Positions 10,201 to 19,463 are shown, counted from the first letter of the stretch. The stretch: 64,000 nt of DNA from Desulfopila sp. IMCC35006 (GCF_005116645.1 NZ_SWCM01000001.1:558001-622000), one strand, 5' to 3'. A program made the numbers and translations. Notes: generated by a model from the sequence alone, not told the origin.

Positions 10201-11113
10201 CGCTCCGGGACGCCGGCCCCATTGACACATGAGCCACATCCCCCACCAGGATGGGCGTTTCACCCTGCAGCTTTATGAGGGAATCGCGAATATTATCAAG
10301 GGATTTGAAAAACCCCAGACCCCGGATGACGTATTCGACCTTGTTGACCTCAATAGTACGCGCCCCCACATCGACATTGGCCCGACGTACGGCGTCTACC
10401 ACCTGAGCCAGATTGATGCCATGATACCGCAGGAGGTCCGGGTCCACATCAATCTGGTACTCCATCACAAACCCGCCGACCGATCCCACTTCGCTGACCC
10501 CCGGCACCGACATCAGACCATAGCGCACATACCAGTCCTGAATGGTGCGCAACTCATGCAGATCCCAGCCCCCCGAAGGCTTGCCGTCGGGGCCGATGCC
10601 TTCCAGGGTGTACCAGAAGACCTGACCCAGGGCCGTGGCATCCGGTCCCAGGGTGGGCTTGACCCCTTCGGGTAATTCGCCGGCCGGCAAACTGTTGAGC
10701 TTTTCCAGTACCCGCGTACGGGCCCAGTAAAAATCGACGCCGTCCTCAAAGATGACGTACACCATAGAAAAACCAAACATCGAGTAGCTGCGGATAGTCT
10801 TTACCCCCGGGACGCCCAGCAAAGATGCCGAGAGCGGATAGGTGATCTGATCCTCGATGTCCTGGGGGGAGCGGCCTGTCCAATCGGCAAAGACGATCTG
10901 CTGGTTTTCGCCGACGTCGGGGATGGCGTCCACCGGCACCGGATCACGCCACATCCCGCCGAGATGCCAGTCAAACGGGGCGACCACCAGTCCCCAGCCA
11001 ATCAGGATAATGACCGCCAGAAAAACGATCATCCGGTTCAGCATGCAGAAGCGGATGACCGTTCCGAGCCAGGAGGATGTGACGGGAGTTTGGGGATTAA
11101 AATCTTCAGTCAT
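7211..11113 (-). CDS. cusA: CusA/CzcA-family heavy-metal efflux RND transporter
   Basis: A 1,300-residue inner-membrane RND pump that exports metal ions, driven by protons, through a periplasmic adaptor. The N-terminal heavy-metal efflux signature is clear: DAIPDVGENQQIVFADW, GRSPQDIEDQITYPLS and GVKTIRSYSMFGFSMVYVIF. The proton-relay TM4 region has GIAIAIGTIVDMGIILTENI, and the C-terminal half has GIASDDGVVMATYLD. It is about 250 residues longer than CusA or CzcA. Extra material lies near residues 530-690 (additional hydrophobic helices) and in the second porter region (FFRDERGHPLPAPDGKPYH and following). It starts 23 bp after cusB. The adaptor's cysteine-rich metal domain and the neighbouring multicopper oxidase favour Cu(I)/Ag(I) as substrate; that is inference. 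No outer-membrane factor is adjacent. Confidence 0.93.
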   Translation of the reverse strand: MTEDFNPQTPVTSSWLGTVIRFCMLNRMIVFLAVIILIGWGLVVAPFDWHLGGMWRDPVPVDAIPDVGENQQIVFADWTGRSPQDIEDQITYPLSASLLGVPGVKTIRSYSMFGFSMVYVIFEDGVDFYWARTRVLEKLNSLPAGELPEGVKPTLGPDATALGQVFWYTLEGIGPDGKPSGGWDLHELRTIQDWYVRYGLMSVPGVSEVGSVGGFVMEYQIDVDPDLLRYHGINLAQVVDAVRRANVDVGARTIEVNKVEYVIRGLGFFKSLDNIRDSLIKLQGETPILVGDVAHVSMGPASRSGVLDKSGAEAVGGVVVVRYGENPLAVINRVKKKIDQISLGLPKRTLADGTLSQVKIVPFYDRTELIKETLGTLNSALSKEMLVTIIVVLVMMAHLGSSIIISGLLPLAVLLCFIAMKIFHVDANIVALSGIAIAIGTIVDMGIILTENILRRLAQAAPAEDRAAVILRAAREVGGAVLTAVSTTIVSFLPVFTMVAAEGKLFRPLAFTKTFTLLASLILALCVIPPLAHALFNRKPGRQRYGWIFYEGLIYLGALLAFTLAWQVGLLVAVIGGCNLVMLRLPTEAARKVRLLTSGLIILGVAMVLTRSWQPLGVQKGLLVNFVFVGLLIGGILTIFLLFQRFYPRILEWCLEHKALFLALPLLAILLGGMIWQGYGTVFGWLPRLVTNSTPSAYLAQKFPGLGKEFMPPLDEGAYLYMPVTMPHASIGEVLDILQRQDRAIEAIPEVESAVGKLGRVESPLDPAPTSMIETLINYTTEFRQESDGQPARFRFNPDELDFFRDERGHPLPAPDGKPYHVRGKFERDDDNKLIPDDRGSPFRLWRPALNPEINPGRNAWAGIRQPDDIWQEIVKQASIPGTTVAPKLQPISARIVMLQSGIRANMGVKVNGPDLQTIEEVTGRIEKFLREVPSVDPLSVIADRIVGKPYLEINIDRRAIAQYGIDLQQVQDVIEIAIGGKQITTTVQGRERYPVRVRYMRELRDHLDTVGEVMVSAPNGAQIPLVQLADLKYVAGPQMIKSENTSLVGYVLFDKKTDRAETNVVEEAQGYLLAKIQAGELHLPAGVSFSFTGNYENQVRADKKLGLILPLALLIIFFILYLQFKSIATSALVFSGVAVAWAGGFIMIWLYGQPWFLDFSVFGTSMRELFQVHPINLSVAVWVGFLALFGIASDDGVVMATYLDSAFAERKTPTAEEIRRMTIEACMRRVRPCLMTTATTVLALVPVLTSTGRGADIMLPMAIPTLGGMSLAVMTMLVVPVLYCGIREMKLKRATEKPL

Positions 11114-11136
11114 GGTTGGTCAGCTTAATATGATGT

Positions 11137-12783
11137 TCAGTGCAAATATCGCCTGTTTCCTTCCGGTGTGACTCTTAACGGTTTCGTCTGCTGCGGCGCC
11201 ATTTCCATATCCATCTTCATACCGGATATATCACTGTCGAGATCCGGCATCGTTGTACCGCCTACATGATCCATCATGCTGGTTCCGGCCAGGATCTGGA
11301 TTGCACTGTCTATCTTAAAATTGCCGTTCACAACCACCTTTTCACCCTCCAGCAAGCCTTCCCGCACGACATAATACCCCTTGGCCCGTGGGCCCAGGAG
11401 GACCTCCCGGCCTTCATACGTCCCCGGCTTGCCCGCCACCTCGACATAAACCACCGCCCGTTTACCGGTGATCATCGGCGCGGTTTCCGGTATCGCCAGC
11501 ATCTTGTTCTGCTCTCCGCTCTGTCTGCTGTCCACCCGGTACCCAGGGGTCAGTGAGGCATACATAGTACCGCGGACCAGCATCCCCGGCTTTAATTTTC
11601 CCTGATGGGCAGGACAAAGGACCCCGACCCTGAAGGTATGGGTTGTATCGTCAAAATAAGGCTCCAGGTATATCACTTCACCAGTGAAGATCTCACCCGG
11701 ATAGGCATCTGAACGAAATTCAGCCTTCTGGCCCAGCTTGATCCAGGGCAAATCGGATTCAAAGGCATCAAACATCGCCCACACATATCGAGGATCGGCG
11801 ATGGTAAAGACCGAGTCCCCGGTGTTGAGGTACATGCTTTTAAACGCATCCTGTTTCTGAACAATGCCGGGTATCGGGGTTTTTTCCGTTCTGATACCGG
11901 TTGGCCATCCCCGAGCAATTATCCCGTCAACCTCGGCTTCAGTCAGGCCCAGCGAGCCTATTTCACGTCTTACTCTTGCGACCTCCGCCGTGATCGCCTG
12001 TTCCTCTTCTTGAGCGATTGTCTTTTCCCCGTCAGCTTTGGCCGGCTGCGCCGCAGACGGCCCCGTTCGGTCTCGCCTCGCAGGAGGTGGACCGCTGGGC
12101 TTCCACATCCACGGCTGGACCCACTGCTTGAAACGTTGCCCTCCGGCCGGGCGTGTTGCAAGAAAGCCGGGAAGCTTTTCCAAGGCCGCAAACAGTTCCT
12201 GTTCCAGAAAATACAGTTCGACCGAGTACAGATCAAACAGGGCGTCCCCGGTGTTAACCGTCTGTCCCGCACGTTTGACGTAGATTTCGTTGATCACCCC
12301 CGGCGCAAAGGCCGTCACCTTGTACTGGTAGGCCGGGTCATACTCAACTCTGCCGAACAGCCGAACCTCCGCCACAACCGCCCTTCTTTCTACCGGTGCG
12401 ACCTGAATTCCGGCGGCCCTGACGTCCTCTTCAGCAAGCTTCAGCCGGGGCGGACCCTGCTTATGGTTATGCCCATGATCTTTCACCGCCACCAGATCCA
12501 TGCTGCACACCGGGCACTTACCCGGCTGTTTCATCGGCGGCACGCAGTTCATCGGGCAGACGTAGACCGTTGCCTCTTTTTGCATCGCCGGTGGAGGCTG
12601 GGCGGCCTGCTCCTGAGCTGCAGTCTGCATCATGTCGGCGGAGTGGGTTACGTTTGCTTCCTGTTCGCCGAGACCCTTATCATCGCTACGCGAGGCGTAT
12701 CCAGTGATGACGCAGATCAGCACAGCTGCCAAGCTCGTTATCAGGATTTTTTTGGATCCTAAATATTTTTTTACAGTTTCCAT
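11137..12783 (-). CDS. cusB: CusB-like RND periplasmic adaptor with heavy-metal-binding domain
   Basis: Membrane-fusion protein linking CusA to an outer-membrane channel. The start chosen is ATG 12783 (METVKKYLGSKKILITSLAA), giving 548 residues; a TTG 30 bp upstream is less likely. The N-terminal hydrophobic anchor (about 11-30) is followed by a heavy-metal-binding domain at 72-100 with Cys76, Cys80, Cys90 and Cys93 (YVCPMNC, PGKCPVCSMDLV) and a HGHNHK stretch. Barrel and lipoyl-like regions follow: FGRVEYDPAYQYKVTAFAPG, VKRAGQTVNTGDALFDLYS, then VWAMFDAFESDLPWIKLGQ. The C-terminus is Met-rich (DISGMKMDMEMAPQQ), which could bind soft metals. First gene of the cusBA pair. Confidence 0.93.
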   Translation of the reverse strand: METVKKYLGSKKILITSLAAVLICVITGYASRSDDKGLGEQEANVTHSADMMQTAAQEQAAQPPPAMQKEATVYVCPMNCVPPMKQPGKCPVCSMDLVAVKDHGHNHKQGPPRLKLAEEDVRAAGIQVAPVERRAVVAEVRLFGRVEYDPAYQYKVTAFAPGVINEIYVKRAGQTVNTGDALFDLYSVELYFLEQELFAALEKLPGFLATRPAGGQRFKQWVQPWMWKPSGPPPARRDRTGPSAAQPAKADGEKTIAQEEEQAITAEVARVRREIGSLGLTEAEVDGIIARGWPTGIRTEKTPIPGIVQKQDAFKSMYLNTGDSVFTIADPRYVWAMFDAFESDLPWIKLGQKAEFRSDAYPGEIFTGEVIYLEPYFDDTTHTFRVGVLCPAHQGKLKPGMLVRGTMYASLTPGYRVDSRQSGEQNKMLAIPETAPMITGKRAVVYVEVAGKPGTYEGREVLLGPRAKGYYVVREGLLEGEKVVVNGNFKIDSAIQILAGTSMMDHVGGTTMPDLDSDISGMKMDMEMAPQQTKPLRVTPEGNRRYLH

Positions 12784-13197
12784 AATCCTCTTGGATTCAC
12801 CCTTCGAGCACAACGCTTTGATGTCAATTGTCTATCGTCGTTCTGCATCGTTAGAAAAATTAAAATAAAACCCCTTTTGCTGGCATATACAATCCGGATT
12901 GTATCCATATCCCATTAATCTCTCAAGCGTTTCATTCAAATCGACCACTTGTAGGATCGCAATTTATGTTCCACCGAATTAAACACATTTTTATCAATAA
13001 TATGGGAAGATAGACCGTCCTCCAGATCTCCGGTTGACACGATGTTCATATCCATCGACAGGGTAGATTCAATGCGGAGATATCAGCCGCACTCCATGAA
13101 TTGCCGGTATTCCTGTCAACGGCTACAACCTCAAATACAAAGTCAGGGAGCCCTCTGTGGTAATGGCCTGTATGGATGGCAACTGCGCTCACATCGT
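12784..13197. other. Intergenic region between cusB and the exported-protein gene
   Basis: About 410 bp upstream of cusB on the minus strand and downstream of the exported-protein gene. It is A+T-rich near cusB and should hold the cusBA promoter. I see no convincing gene or palindromic operator. A short plus-strand reading frame from 13042 has no homology that I recognise. Confidence 0.5.
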
Positions 13198-13794
13198 TCA
13201 CTTCGACGGCAAAGGTGGCGTTCGAGGTGAAATACCTGCGTCCACCAGGGTTATGGCGACCAAGGCAAAATCGACATACAAGGTGATTTTATAGGTATCA
13301 AACCCGGTAAGCAGCGCGGTGGACTGCGGCCTGGTCCCGGTGGCAAACGAAATTTTTTGGTTAGCGAGCCCCGATGCTCGAAAGAAGGCTGGATCATTGT
13401 AGCCGTCTTCACCATTGAGCTGTGGCATCACTTCAATTTCACCGCCGGCTCCTCCCGTACTGGCAAGCAATTTGACTGTGAAGTCGGCAATATCAAAGAC
13501 GTTTCCATCAACCCGACTGATGGTGATTTCTGCTTTACCAACCGGACCTACAGTTACAGCCTGCGCCTCCACTCCCTCTGGCCATGCGACTCTGACAAGA
13601 CGACCGGCCCCGCCGCTAAATAATTTGTCCCGGGTAAAGGTGAATAGATAACCGTTGCTGCAGATGGTATCGAAAGTATCGCCAGACTCAACTAGTGTCG
13701 CAGTCTGAGTACTGGCAAAGAAGAAAATTGTCCCGGCGTTAGCACCAACTGACCACATGATTGAGACAAATAACAACAGTATCACAGCTTGCAT
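13198..13794 (-). CDS. Hypothetical exported protein
   Basis: A 198-residue protein with a clear signal peptide (MQAVILLLFVSIMWSVGANA, cleavage after ANA-G). The mature part is rich in beta-prone and glycine residues, for example VEVMPQ-like and ITISRVDGNVFDIADFTVK stretches, with no cysteine pair pattern or catalytic motif that I can name. It ends SPRTPPLPSK. It lies 125 bp downstream of the giant multicopper oxidase on the same strand, separated by a probable terminator. It may be read-through transcribed with it or be independent. I do not recognise the family; a secreted or envelope location is all that the sequence supports. Confidence 0.65.
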   Translation of the reverse strand: MQAVILLLFVSIMWSVGANAGTIFFFASTQTATLVESGDTFDTICSNGYLFTFTRDKLFSGGAGRLVRVAWPEGVEAQAVTVGPVGKAEITISRVDGNVFDIADFTVKLLASTGGAGGEIEVMPQLNGEDGYNDPAFFRASGLANQKISFATGTRPQSTALLTGFDTYKITLYVDFALVAITLVDAGISPRTPPLPSK

Positions 13795-13840
13795 CTTTGC
13801 CTCCTCGTAAAGTAAACCGGTGGCTCGGGCCTGGTTCTCA

Positions 13841-13871
13841 CAAAATGGGGCTGGCCAACTGCGCCAGCCCC
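13841..13871 (-). terminator. Hairpin terminator after the multicopper oxidase gene
   Basis: On the minus strand a perfect 9-bp GC-rich stem, GGGGCTGGC / GCCAGCCCC (13863-13871 and 13847-13855), with a 7-base loop is followed by ATTTTG. The T-run is short, so termination may be partial. Confidence 0.55.
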
Positions 13872-13919
13872 TGTTCTGGGTTAATGCTGCTTCACTGTCC
13901 GATCCGCAGCGACGTTTAA

Positions 13920-16900
13920 CTACTGAATATCAAAGGCATCGATATTCTGGTTATTGTTGGTGAGCCCCTTGGATGTACCGTCGAAGTACACCGACCAGGT
14001 GCCATTGTTATAGTACACGATGTCTTCGTCCTGGACGTTCCCAAGACCTGGCACGTTGGTATTATTGCCACTGAACGACAGGTAGAAATGCGTGGCATCA
14101 ACATATTTCAGGCCGTCGACGTTGGCATTACCCGGCAGCCCGTTGACACTGGCGTCCCACACCCTGGCGAACGACGTACCGTTCCAGCGGTAAATGTCGG
14201 CATCGTCCGCCGCACCGCCAACTCCCGGCGGGTTGGTATTCCCGGCGGTCGAGAAGTACAGGGTGCCACCGACAATACTGATTGCATCCAGATCCTGGTT
14301 ATTGTTGGTCATACCCCGGGCGGTGCCATCGAAGTATACCGACCAGGTGCCGTTACTGTAGTGAACCACGTCTTCGTCCTGAACGTTCCCGAGGCCAGGT
14401 ACATTTGTATTATTGGCACTGAACGACAGGTAGAAGTCCGTGGGAGAAACCACAACCAGCCCGTCAACGTTGGCATTATTTGGCAGCCCGTTGACACTAG
14501 CGTCCCACACTCTGGCAAACGCCGTATTGTTCCAGCGGTAGATGTCAGCATCGTCCGCCGCACCGGTTACTCCCGGCGGGTTGGTATTCCCAGCGGTCGA
14601 GAAGTACAACAGTGGCAGAGCTGCCCCTCCCACGGTGACGGATTCAGAGACAGCCGACTGGGCTGTCAATTCCATAAACTCACCGCCGTAACCGATTGTG
14701 TTCTGAGCGACGACCCGGTACTGGTTTACTGTGTACCGGTCATACGTTGGGTCGGTATAGGTAGTGGCCAGGACAGAGCCGCCCGTCTTCGTGTTCGCCT
14801 GGTCGAGGGGGGACACAACGGTTCCCACTACCGGCCAGGTCGCACCGCCGTCCGTAGACCGCTGCACCAGGAACGACGTTTCATTGAGCGAGTTGTCGTT
14901 CCAGGACAGCGTCTTCGTCGCTTCATCAAATACAAGTCCGCCAGGCGCTACCGGCGGCAAAGCTACAGATACCGGCCGCATCATGTCCATCTCCTCATGG
15001 CTCAGGATATGACAGTGCCACACATACTCGAGGCCGAAATTGATGAGCTGGTTGGTTATCGGCGCGGTCGGATTGCCGTTCGCATCGACATTGTTGAAGC
15101 CCATTTGTGACCCAAGCGGCATCATGGGATGCAGCGGCCGGATACTGTTGGGCAGATCCCATGGCAGATCGGGGATGATCGGCCTGAGGGCCACGATGGT
15201 GTCCTCCAGCGGACTGACTCGGAGGGTATCCTTCCAGCCGAGTTCGGTGGGATCGGGTGGGCTGACGATATTGTCCCAGGTCACCCGGTTGAGCACCTGC
15301 ACATCGTAGAGGTGCCAGTGGATCGGATGGGTGTCTACGCCGTTATGGGTGATCCTCCAGATCTGCGTCCCATCAGCCGAGCTGATCGGGCTGATCGGGG
15401 TCATGGTCGTGATGTTGTTCTTCGGCAGATTGGTGGCGTCGAACATCTCCGTCGGTGGATTGACGAACGGGTAGAGGATGATATTCTGCCCGGCCGGTGT
15501 GGCCGGCACGGCCTCAACACCGATATTTGCCGTCATCCTGCCAAACTCGTCGAAGGCCGAGGCGTTCATCTCGTCGTGGATCGCCTTTGGTTCGACCATG
15601 ATCTGCAGCTTGCCTGTTGGCGCCAGCAAGGTGTTGAAGCCGAAAAGGGTTCCACCCTGGTCTGCGATCCGGAGATAGCCATCACACTTGGTGCTGGTGC
15701 TGCCGCCGTTGCAGTAGCCGGCGGCGGGGAAGTTCATGCCGTAGGCCGAGTTGTAGGCTGCCTGCCCGACGATAATCGGATGCTGGCTGGACTCGAAAAC
15801 TCCCGAACCGTCCGCCTTGTGCTTAAAGGCATTGGCAAGCGCAGTGAAGTTGAAGGTGGGTGCCGGAGTTGTAGCCGCAACCTTCACCTGCATGATGGTG
15901 CGGGTGTTGGGGCCGTAGCCGGGCAGGATAGGAGGAGCACCGACCGGGGTCAAATCCGGGGCGCCGGTATAGTAATCATAGCTGGCGACCCTCGCCGGGA
16001 AGGCTGCGGGTGCGTCATTGTAGAGGATAAGGGTCTTGCCGGCGAACTGCGAGAAGTCGACAATGACGTCGAACCGCTCGGCGGGCGCCACCAGCAGTGA
16101 GTGTTTATCCACGTTGCCGACATTAAACACAGTCGGGTCAATGATCCAGGTGGTCGGCTGCTGACCGTCCACGACCACCGGGGCCGGCAGAAAACCGCCC
16201 TCGGAGCCGATCACGATCCAGTCGGGACCTGGCAGACTGACACTGGTGTCAGGCGTCGGAAAGATGTTCGGATCGATCTGGGCGGCTGCCAGCTCGGCAG
16301 GATTGAGAGCGACCTCAGTGGCACCGATTGGAACACCCAGCGTGTTGAGGTCGGTGCTGGCGGTGTTGGGATCACCCACATACCACTGAAAGTTGAAGAA
16401 CCGATCGTTGGCTGCGTTCAGAATACGCAGGCGATAGGCCTTTGGCTCCACCGTAGTGGTAGGGTAGGCCGTGCCGTTGACAATGGGCGTATCGTTGAAC
16501 TGTTCCATGCCGACGGAGACGTTCGGTGTACCAGGGATCAACTCCGGTTCGCAGAACGGGTCTGTCTGGTACTGCCAGGTGGCAGGATCGTTGATGTTGC
16601 AGGTTCCGGTATAATACGGATTGGCGATAGGTCCGTACGGTGGTGTTGCCGGAGGCCAGAACCACGGTCCATACATCCAGCGGCCGAAGGCACTCATGCC
16701 CGTTGGGTCGCCAGGATTCTGGGCCGGCATATAGACATGGTGATACCAGAAGTTGCCCATGCCGCCCCAGCTGGTGGAATCCCAGGTCGGGTCCTGCCAG
16801 GCGAGCTGCTTAACATCCGGGACAAAAGTCCGATCCTGGATTATCAGCGGGATCTGAACGGCCGGGATGATCCCGGTATCGATGAGCTTCTTCTCGGTCT

Positions 16901-19463
16901 TGTCGGCGATCAGGTAACCCGCGGCCTCGCCAGCATAAACACCGAGACGGGTGATGCCCCAGGCGTGGTCATGGTAGAACATCAGCCGTGCGCTCTGCTG
17001 GTTGGTATAGTAGTAGGTCTGGCAGCCATCGCTTGCTGCCGAACAGTCAGGCACTGTGACGCCGTTAGAATACGTAGCGCCAACCATATCCGGAACGTTT
17101 CCCACGCTCGCACCCTCAGGGTAAGAGTTGGGGGCATTTTTCACAGCAGGACTGATCCACTGGTGCGGGGTCCCGTCGCTGATCCATGGGGTGATGCCGC
17201 CATGCAGATGCAGCGTAGCCCGGTTATCCTGGAAGCAACTGACATCACTTGGATTGTCGGTACACCACGGATTGCGCACCGCATCCATAACTGTGCCAAG
17301 GTTCTGTGGGGTAAACAGATCCATCGGAGAGTTCGGGCCAGGACCCGAGCCCATGATGGTGGCGTCCTTGGGCAGGAACAAGTCCCCTTCCCCGCCTTCC
17401 GGCAGGAGATTATAGAAGACGATTCGCACCGGGCGATCCTTCTGTGTCGAGATGACCGGACCCAGAAAGTGGGGATTGTCAACCGCGATAGCCGGACTGC
17501 CGTCAGGCATCAGGGTTTGGGTGGTAGTGCCATCGACCAGGGCTGTCTGTAGGGCGACACCCTTACTCCAGGAGGCGTTGGCCGGAGTCTGGAGTTGGAC
17601 GTATTCGCGCACCAGCGTCGGTGGCAGGTCGGAGTGCATCTGCTCCCGGGTCTGCACCAGGGCGATCACATAGTAATCGGCATCACTCTCGAACCCATTG
17701 GCCGTCGTGAAGGTTGTAGTGTCCGGCACGGCGAGCGGGAGATACTGTCCCAGGGCGTTCGGAACGCAGCTACCCGCGATCGAGGGGTTGCACAGTAGCG
17801 GCAATTCATCCTGGAATTTCTTAATGCCGCCGACGGTAAGGTAGCCGGAACCCGGGTCGGTGACGGTAATCGCAGTTACTGCACCAGAATCGGTGTAGGC
17901 CGTGGCCGTTGCGCCGGCGCCCAGGCCACCCACAGCGCTGTCGCTAATAGTTACTACGGGGGCGGCGGTGTAGCCGTTGCCGAAAATGTTCATGGCGATA
18001 GTCTGTACCGCAAGCGTTGCTGTCGCCGAGGCTCCTGATCCGCCGTTGAGAATCGGATCATAGAGTGTACCATCACGAACGATGACGTTCGGCGCGTACG
18101 AATAGCCGGAACCAGGGCTGTCCACAACGATTGAAGTGATGTTGCTGCTCGCATCGAGCACGGCATGAGCTGTGGCTTTGACTCCATCCGGTCCGTCCGG
18201 CATATCAAAGTCCACGGTCGGCATAACCCAGGGGCCCGTTCCTGCATCCGTCAGATTGACCGCATCGACGCCGCCATAGACAGTGGCTGTAGCCGCAGTC
18301 AGAGGCGGAACGCCGGACATGTCAAGGACATTTGCTGCGATGGAATATGTTCGATCCTGGGAATAGACCGGGTAGGCCGCGCTCCCCACCGTGATAGTGG
18401 ATCCCGAGACGGGTGCAGCAGGGGCCGGATAGCTGAGGGTATCTGCTCCTCCTCCCGTGTCAAGCGGAATGCCCTGGCCATAGAAGGCGATGACGTCACC
18501 TGTGGTCACCATGACATCGGGCACCGGGATACTTATAATATCACCAACAGGGTCAATGGCTGCCGGTACGGTCTGCAGGCCACTGTCCCAGGCCACGGTA
18601 TATTCGTTTGGAACGCCAGTTGTTTTCAGGATGTAGGCATGGAAGAGATTACCCGCAGATGGATTGGGGCTTGAGCCAGTCGTCGCCTGGTTGAAATACT
18701 CAATCGACTGAACCACGCCGCTGGCCGGCATTGTTGCCGGCACGACCACTAATACGGGCCCAAGGACGCCTGGCCCAGTCGCATAATCGGTGGCAAAGGT
18801 CCGAGCGATTGGCGGATTGCCAACCTGCACCAAGGTTCCCGTTCCCCCGCCACCCGAGATGTCCACAACAGGTGTGGTGTAGCCATTCCCAGGAGTATTA
18901 ACAAGGATGGAAGTGACTGCACCCGCCGTGGTTATTTCAGCCATTGCTAACGCGCTGGTGTTCCCTCCAGCGGCATCGGTAATCGCCACAGTTGGAGGCG
19001 TCTTGTAGCCTGAGCCGGGGTTGGTAACGGTGATGCCGGTAATGGTGCCACCTGGGCCAACTGAAGCCGTGGCCGTCGCGCCCGTTCCGTCGCCCGTGAT
19101 TGTCACGGTGGCATCAGGCAAAGTAAATGGGCTGTTGGCCCAGTTCGGGAAGGGTCCATAGTAGTGCGGAACCTTTGTTTGGTCCGTCGGTCCTGCAGGG
19201 ACTGCCAACCTCGCGGGTGACGCCAACGTTGAAGGTGCTGCTAACATTGTGGGTGACGCCATCATAACGGCACTGGCCGCCTTTTGCAGTGCGGTTTGCC
19301 TGCCCGTCTTGCTGGGGATCGGTTTTTTCGTGGTGACTTTTTGCTTTTTCGGATTTTTTGGCGCTGCCTGGGCGGGTGCTGTAGCCACTGCCAAAGCCAA
19401 GGCCAGTACAAGCATCAGCACCGGCAGCGGATTCATCCATCGAGGAATCTTGTGTTTTGTCAT
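13920..19463 (-). CDS. Giant exported multicopper oxidase with PGSGY repeats and duplicated C-terminal module
   Basis: A 1,847-residue secreted oxidase. The start at 19463 follows AAGGGGTG and gives a clean signal peptide (MTKHKIPRWMNPLPVLMLVL to AQA). Residues about 120-600 hold five copies of a motif like ITVTNPGSGYxxxPxVxI. All four copper-site motifs are present: HLHGG (about 753), FYHDHAWG (about 829), HPIHWHLY (about 1378) and WHCHILSHEEMDMM (about 1481). A fibronectin III-like segment follows (SWNDNSLNETSFLVQRSTDG). The end carries two roughly 115-residue repeats beginning LYFSTAGNTNPPGV. Large exported multicopper oxidases in metal-cycling bacteria act on Mn(II), Fe(II) or Cu(I); substrate here is unknown. 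Adjacent cus genes suggest a periplasmic or surface copper role. The T2/T3 copper ligands look intact, so it should be active. Confidence 0.9.
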   Translation of the reverse strand: MTKHKIPRWMNPLPVLMLVLALALAVATAPAQAAPKNPKKQKVTTKKPIPSKTGRQTALQKAASAVMMASPTMLAAPSTLASPARLAVPAGPTDQTKVPHYYGPFPNWANSPFTLPDATVTITGDGTGATATASVGPGGTITGITVTNPGSGYKTPPTVAITDAAGGNTSALAMAEITTAGAVTSILVNTPGNGYTTPVVDISGGGGTGTLVQVGNPPIARTFATDYATGPGVLGPVLVVVPATMPASGVVQSIEYFNQATTGSSPNPSAGNLFHAYILKTTGVPNEYTVAWDSGLQTVPAAIDPVGDIISIPVPDVMVTTGDVIAFYGQGIPLDTGGGADTLSYPAPAAPVSGSTITVGSAAYPVYSQDRTYSIAANVLDMSGVPPLTAATATVYGGVDAVNLTDAGTGPWVMPTVDFDMPDGPDGVKATAHAVLDASSNITSIVVDSPGSGYSYAPNVIVRDGTLYDPILNGGSGASATATLAVQTIAMNIFGNGYTAAPVVTISDSAVGGLGAGATATAYTDSGAVTAITVTDPGSGYLTVGGIKKFQDELPLLCNPSIAGSCVPNALGQYLPLAVPDTTTFTTANGFESDADYYVIALVQTREQMHSDLPPTLVREYVQLQTPANASWSKGVALQTALVDGTTTQTLMPDGSPAIAVDNPHFLGPVISTQKDRPVRIVFYNLLPEGGEGDLFLPKDATIMGSGPGPNSPMDLFTPQNLGTVMDAVRNPWCTDNPSDVSCFQDNRATLHLHGGITPWISDGTPHQWISPAVKNAPNSYPEGASVGNVPDMVGATYSNGVTVPDCSAASDGCQTYYYTNQQSARLMFYHDHAWGITRLGVYAGEAAGYLIADKTEKKLIDTGIIPAVQIPLIIQDRTFVPDVKQLAWQDPTWDSTSWGGMGNFWYHHVYMPAQNPGDPTGMSAFGRWMYGPWFWPPATPPYGPIANPYYTGTCNINDPATWQYQTDPFCEPELIPGTPNVSVGMEQFNDTPIVNGTAYPTTTVEPKAYRLRILNAANDRFFNFQWYVGDPNTASTDLNTLGVPIGATEVALNPAELAAAQIDPNIFPTPDTSVSLPGPDWIVIGSEGGFLPAPVVVDGQQPTTWIIDPTVFNVGNVDKHSLLVAPAERFDVIVDFSQFAGKTLILYNDAPAAFPARVASYDYYTGAPDLTPVGAPPILPGYGPNTRTIMQVKVAATTPAPTFNFTALANAFKHKADGSGVFESSQHPIIVGQAAYNSAYGMNFPAAGYCNGGSTSTKCDGYLRIADQGGTLFGFNTLLAPTGKLQIMVEPKAIHDEMNASAFDEFGRMTANIGVEAVPATPAGQNIILYPFVNPPTEMFDATNLPKNNITTMTPISPISSADGTQIWRITHNGVDTHPIHWHLYDVQVLNRVTWDNIVSPPDPTELGWKDTLRVSPLEDTIVALRPIIPDLPWDLPNSIRPLHPMMPLGSQMGFNNVDANGNPTAPITNQLINFGLEYVWHCHILSHEEMDMMRPVSVALPPVAPGGLVFDEATKTLSWNDNSLNETSFLVQRSTDGGATWPVVGTVVSPLDQANTKTGGSVLATTYTDPTYDRYTVNQYRVVAQNTIGYGGEFMELTAQSAVSESVTVGGAALPLLYFSTAGNTNPPGVTGAADDADIYRWNNTAFARVWDASVNGLPNNANVDGLVVVSPTDFYLSFSANNTNVPGLGNVQDEDVVHYSNGTWSVYFDGTARGMTNNNQDLDAISIVGGTLYFSTAGNTNPPGVGGAADDADIYRWNGTSFARVWDASVNGLPGNANVDGLKYVDATHFYLSFSGNNTNVPGLGNVQDEDIVYYNNGTWSVYFDGTSKGLTNNNQNIDAFDIQ
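13923..14610 (-). repeat. Tandem coding repeat in the multicopper oxidase C-terminus
   Basis: Two adjacent units of about 340 bp encode near-identical modules. Both contain STAGNTNPPGV, DDADIYRW, FARVWDASVNGLP, NANVDGL, FYLSFS, NNTNVPGLGNVQDED, GTWSVYFDGT and TNNNQ. The unit nearer the N-terminus lies at about 14265-14610 and the last one ends at the stop. Divergence is mainly at synonymous or conservative positions, so the duplication is recent or conserved by gene conversion. The fold is not known to me. Confidence 0.85.

Noticed and set aside
12010-12762. A 250-codon plus-strand frame opposite cusB
   Set aside because: It is the antisense shadow of the strongly supported cusB gene.
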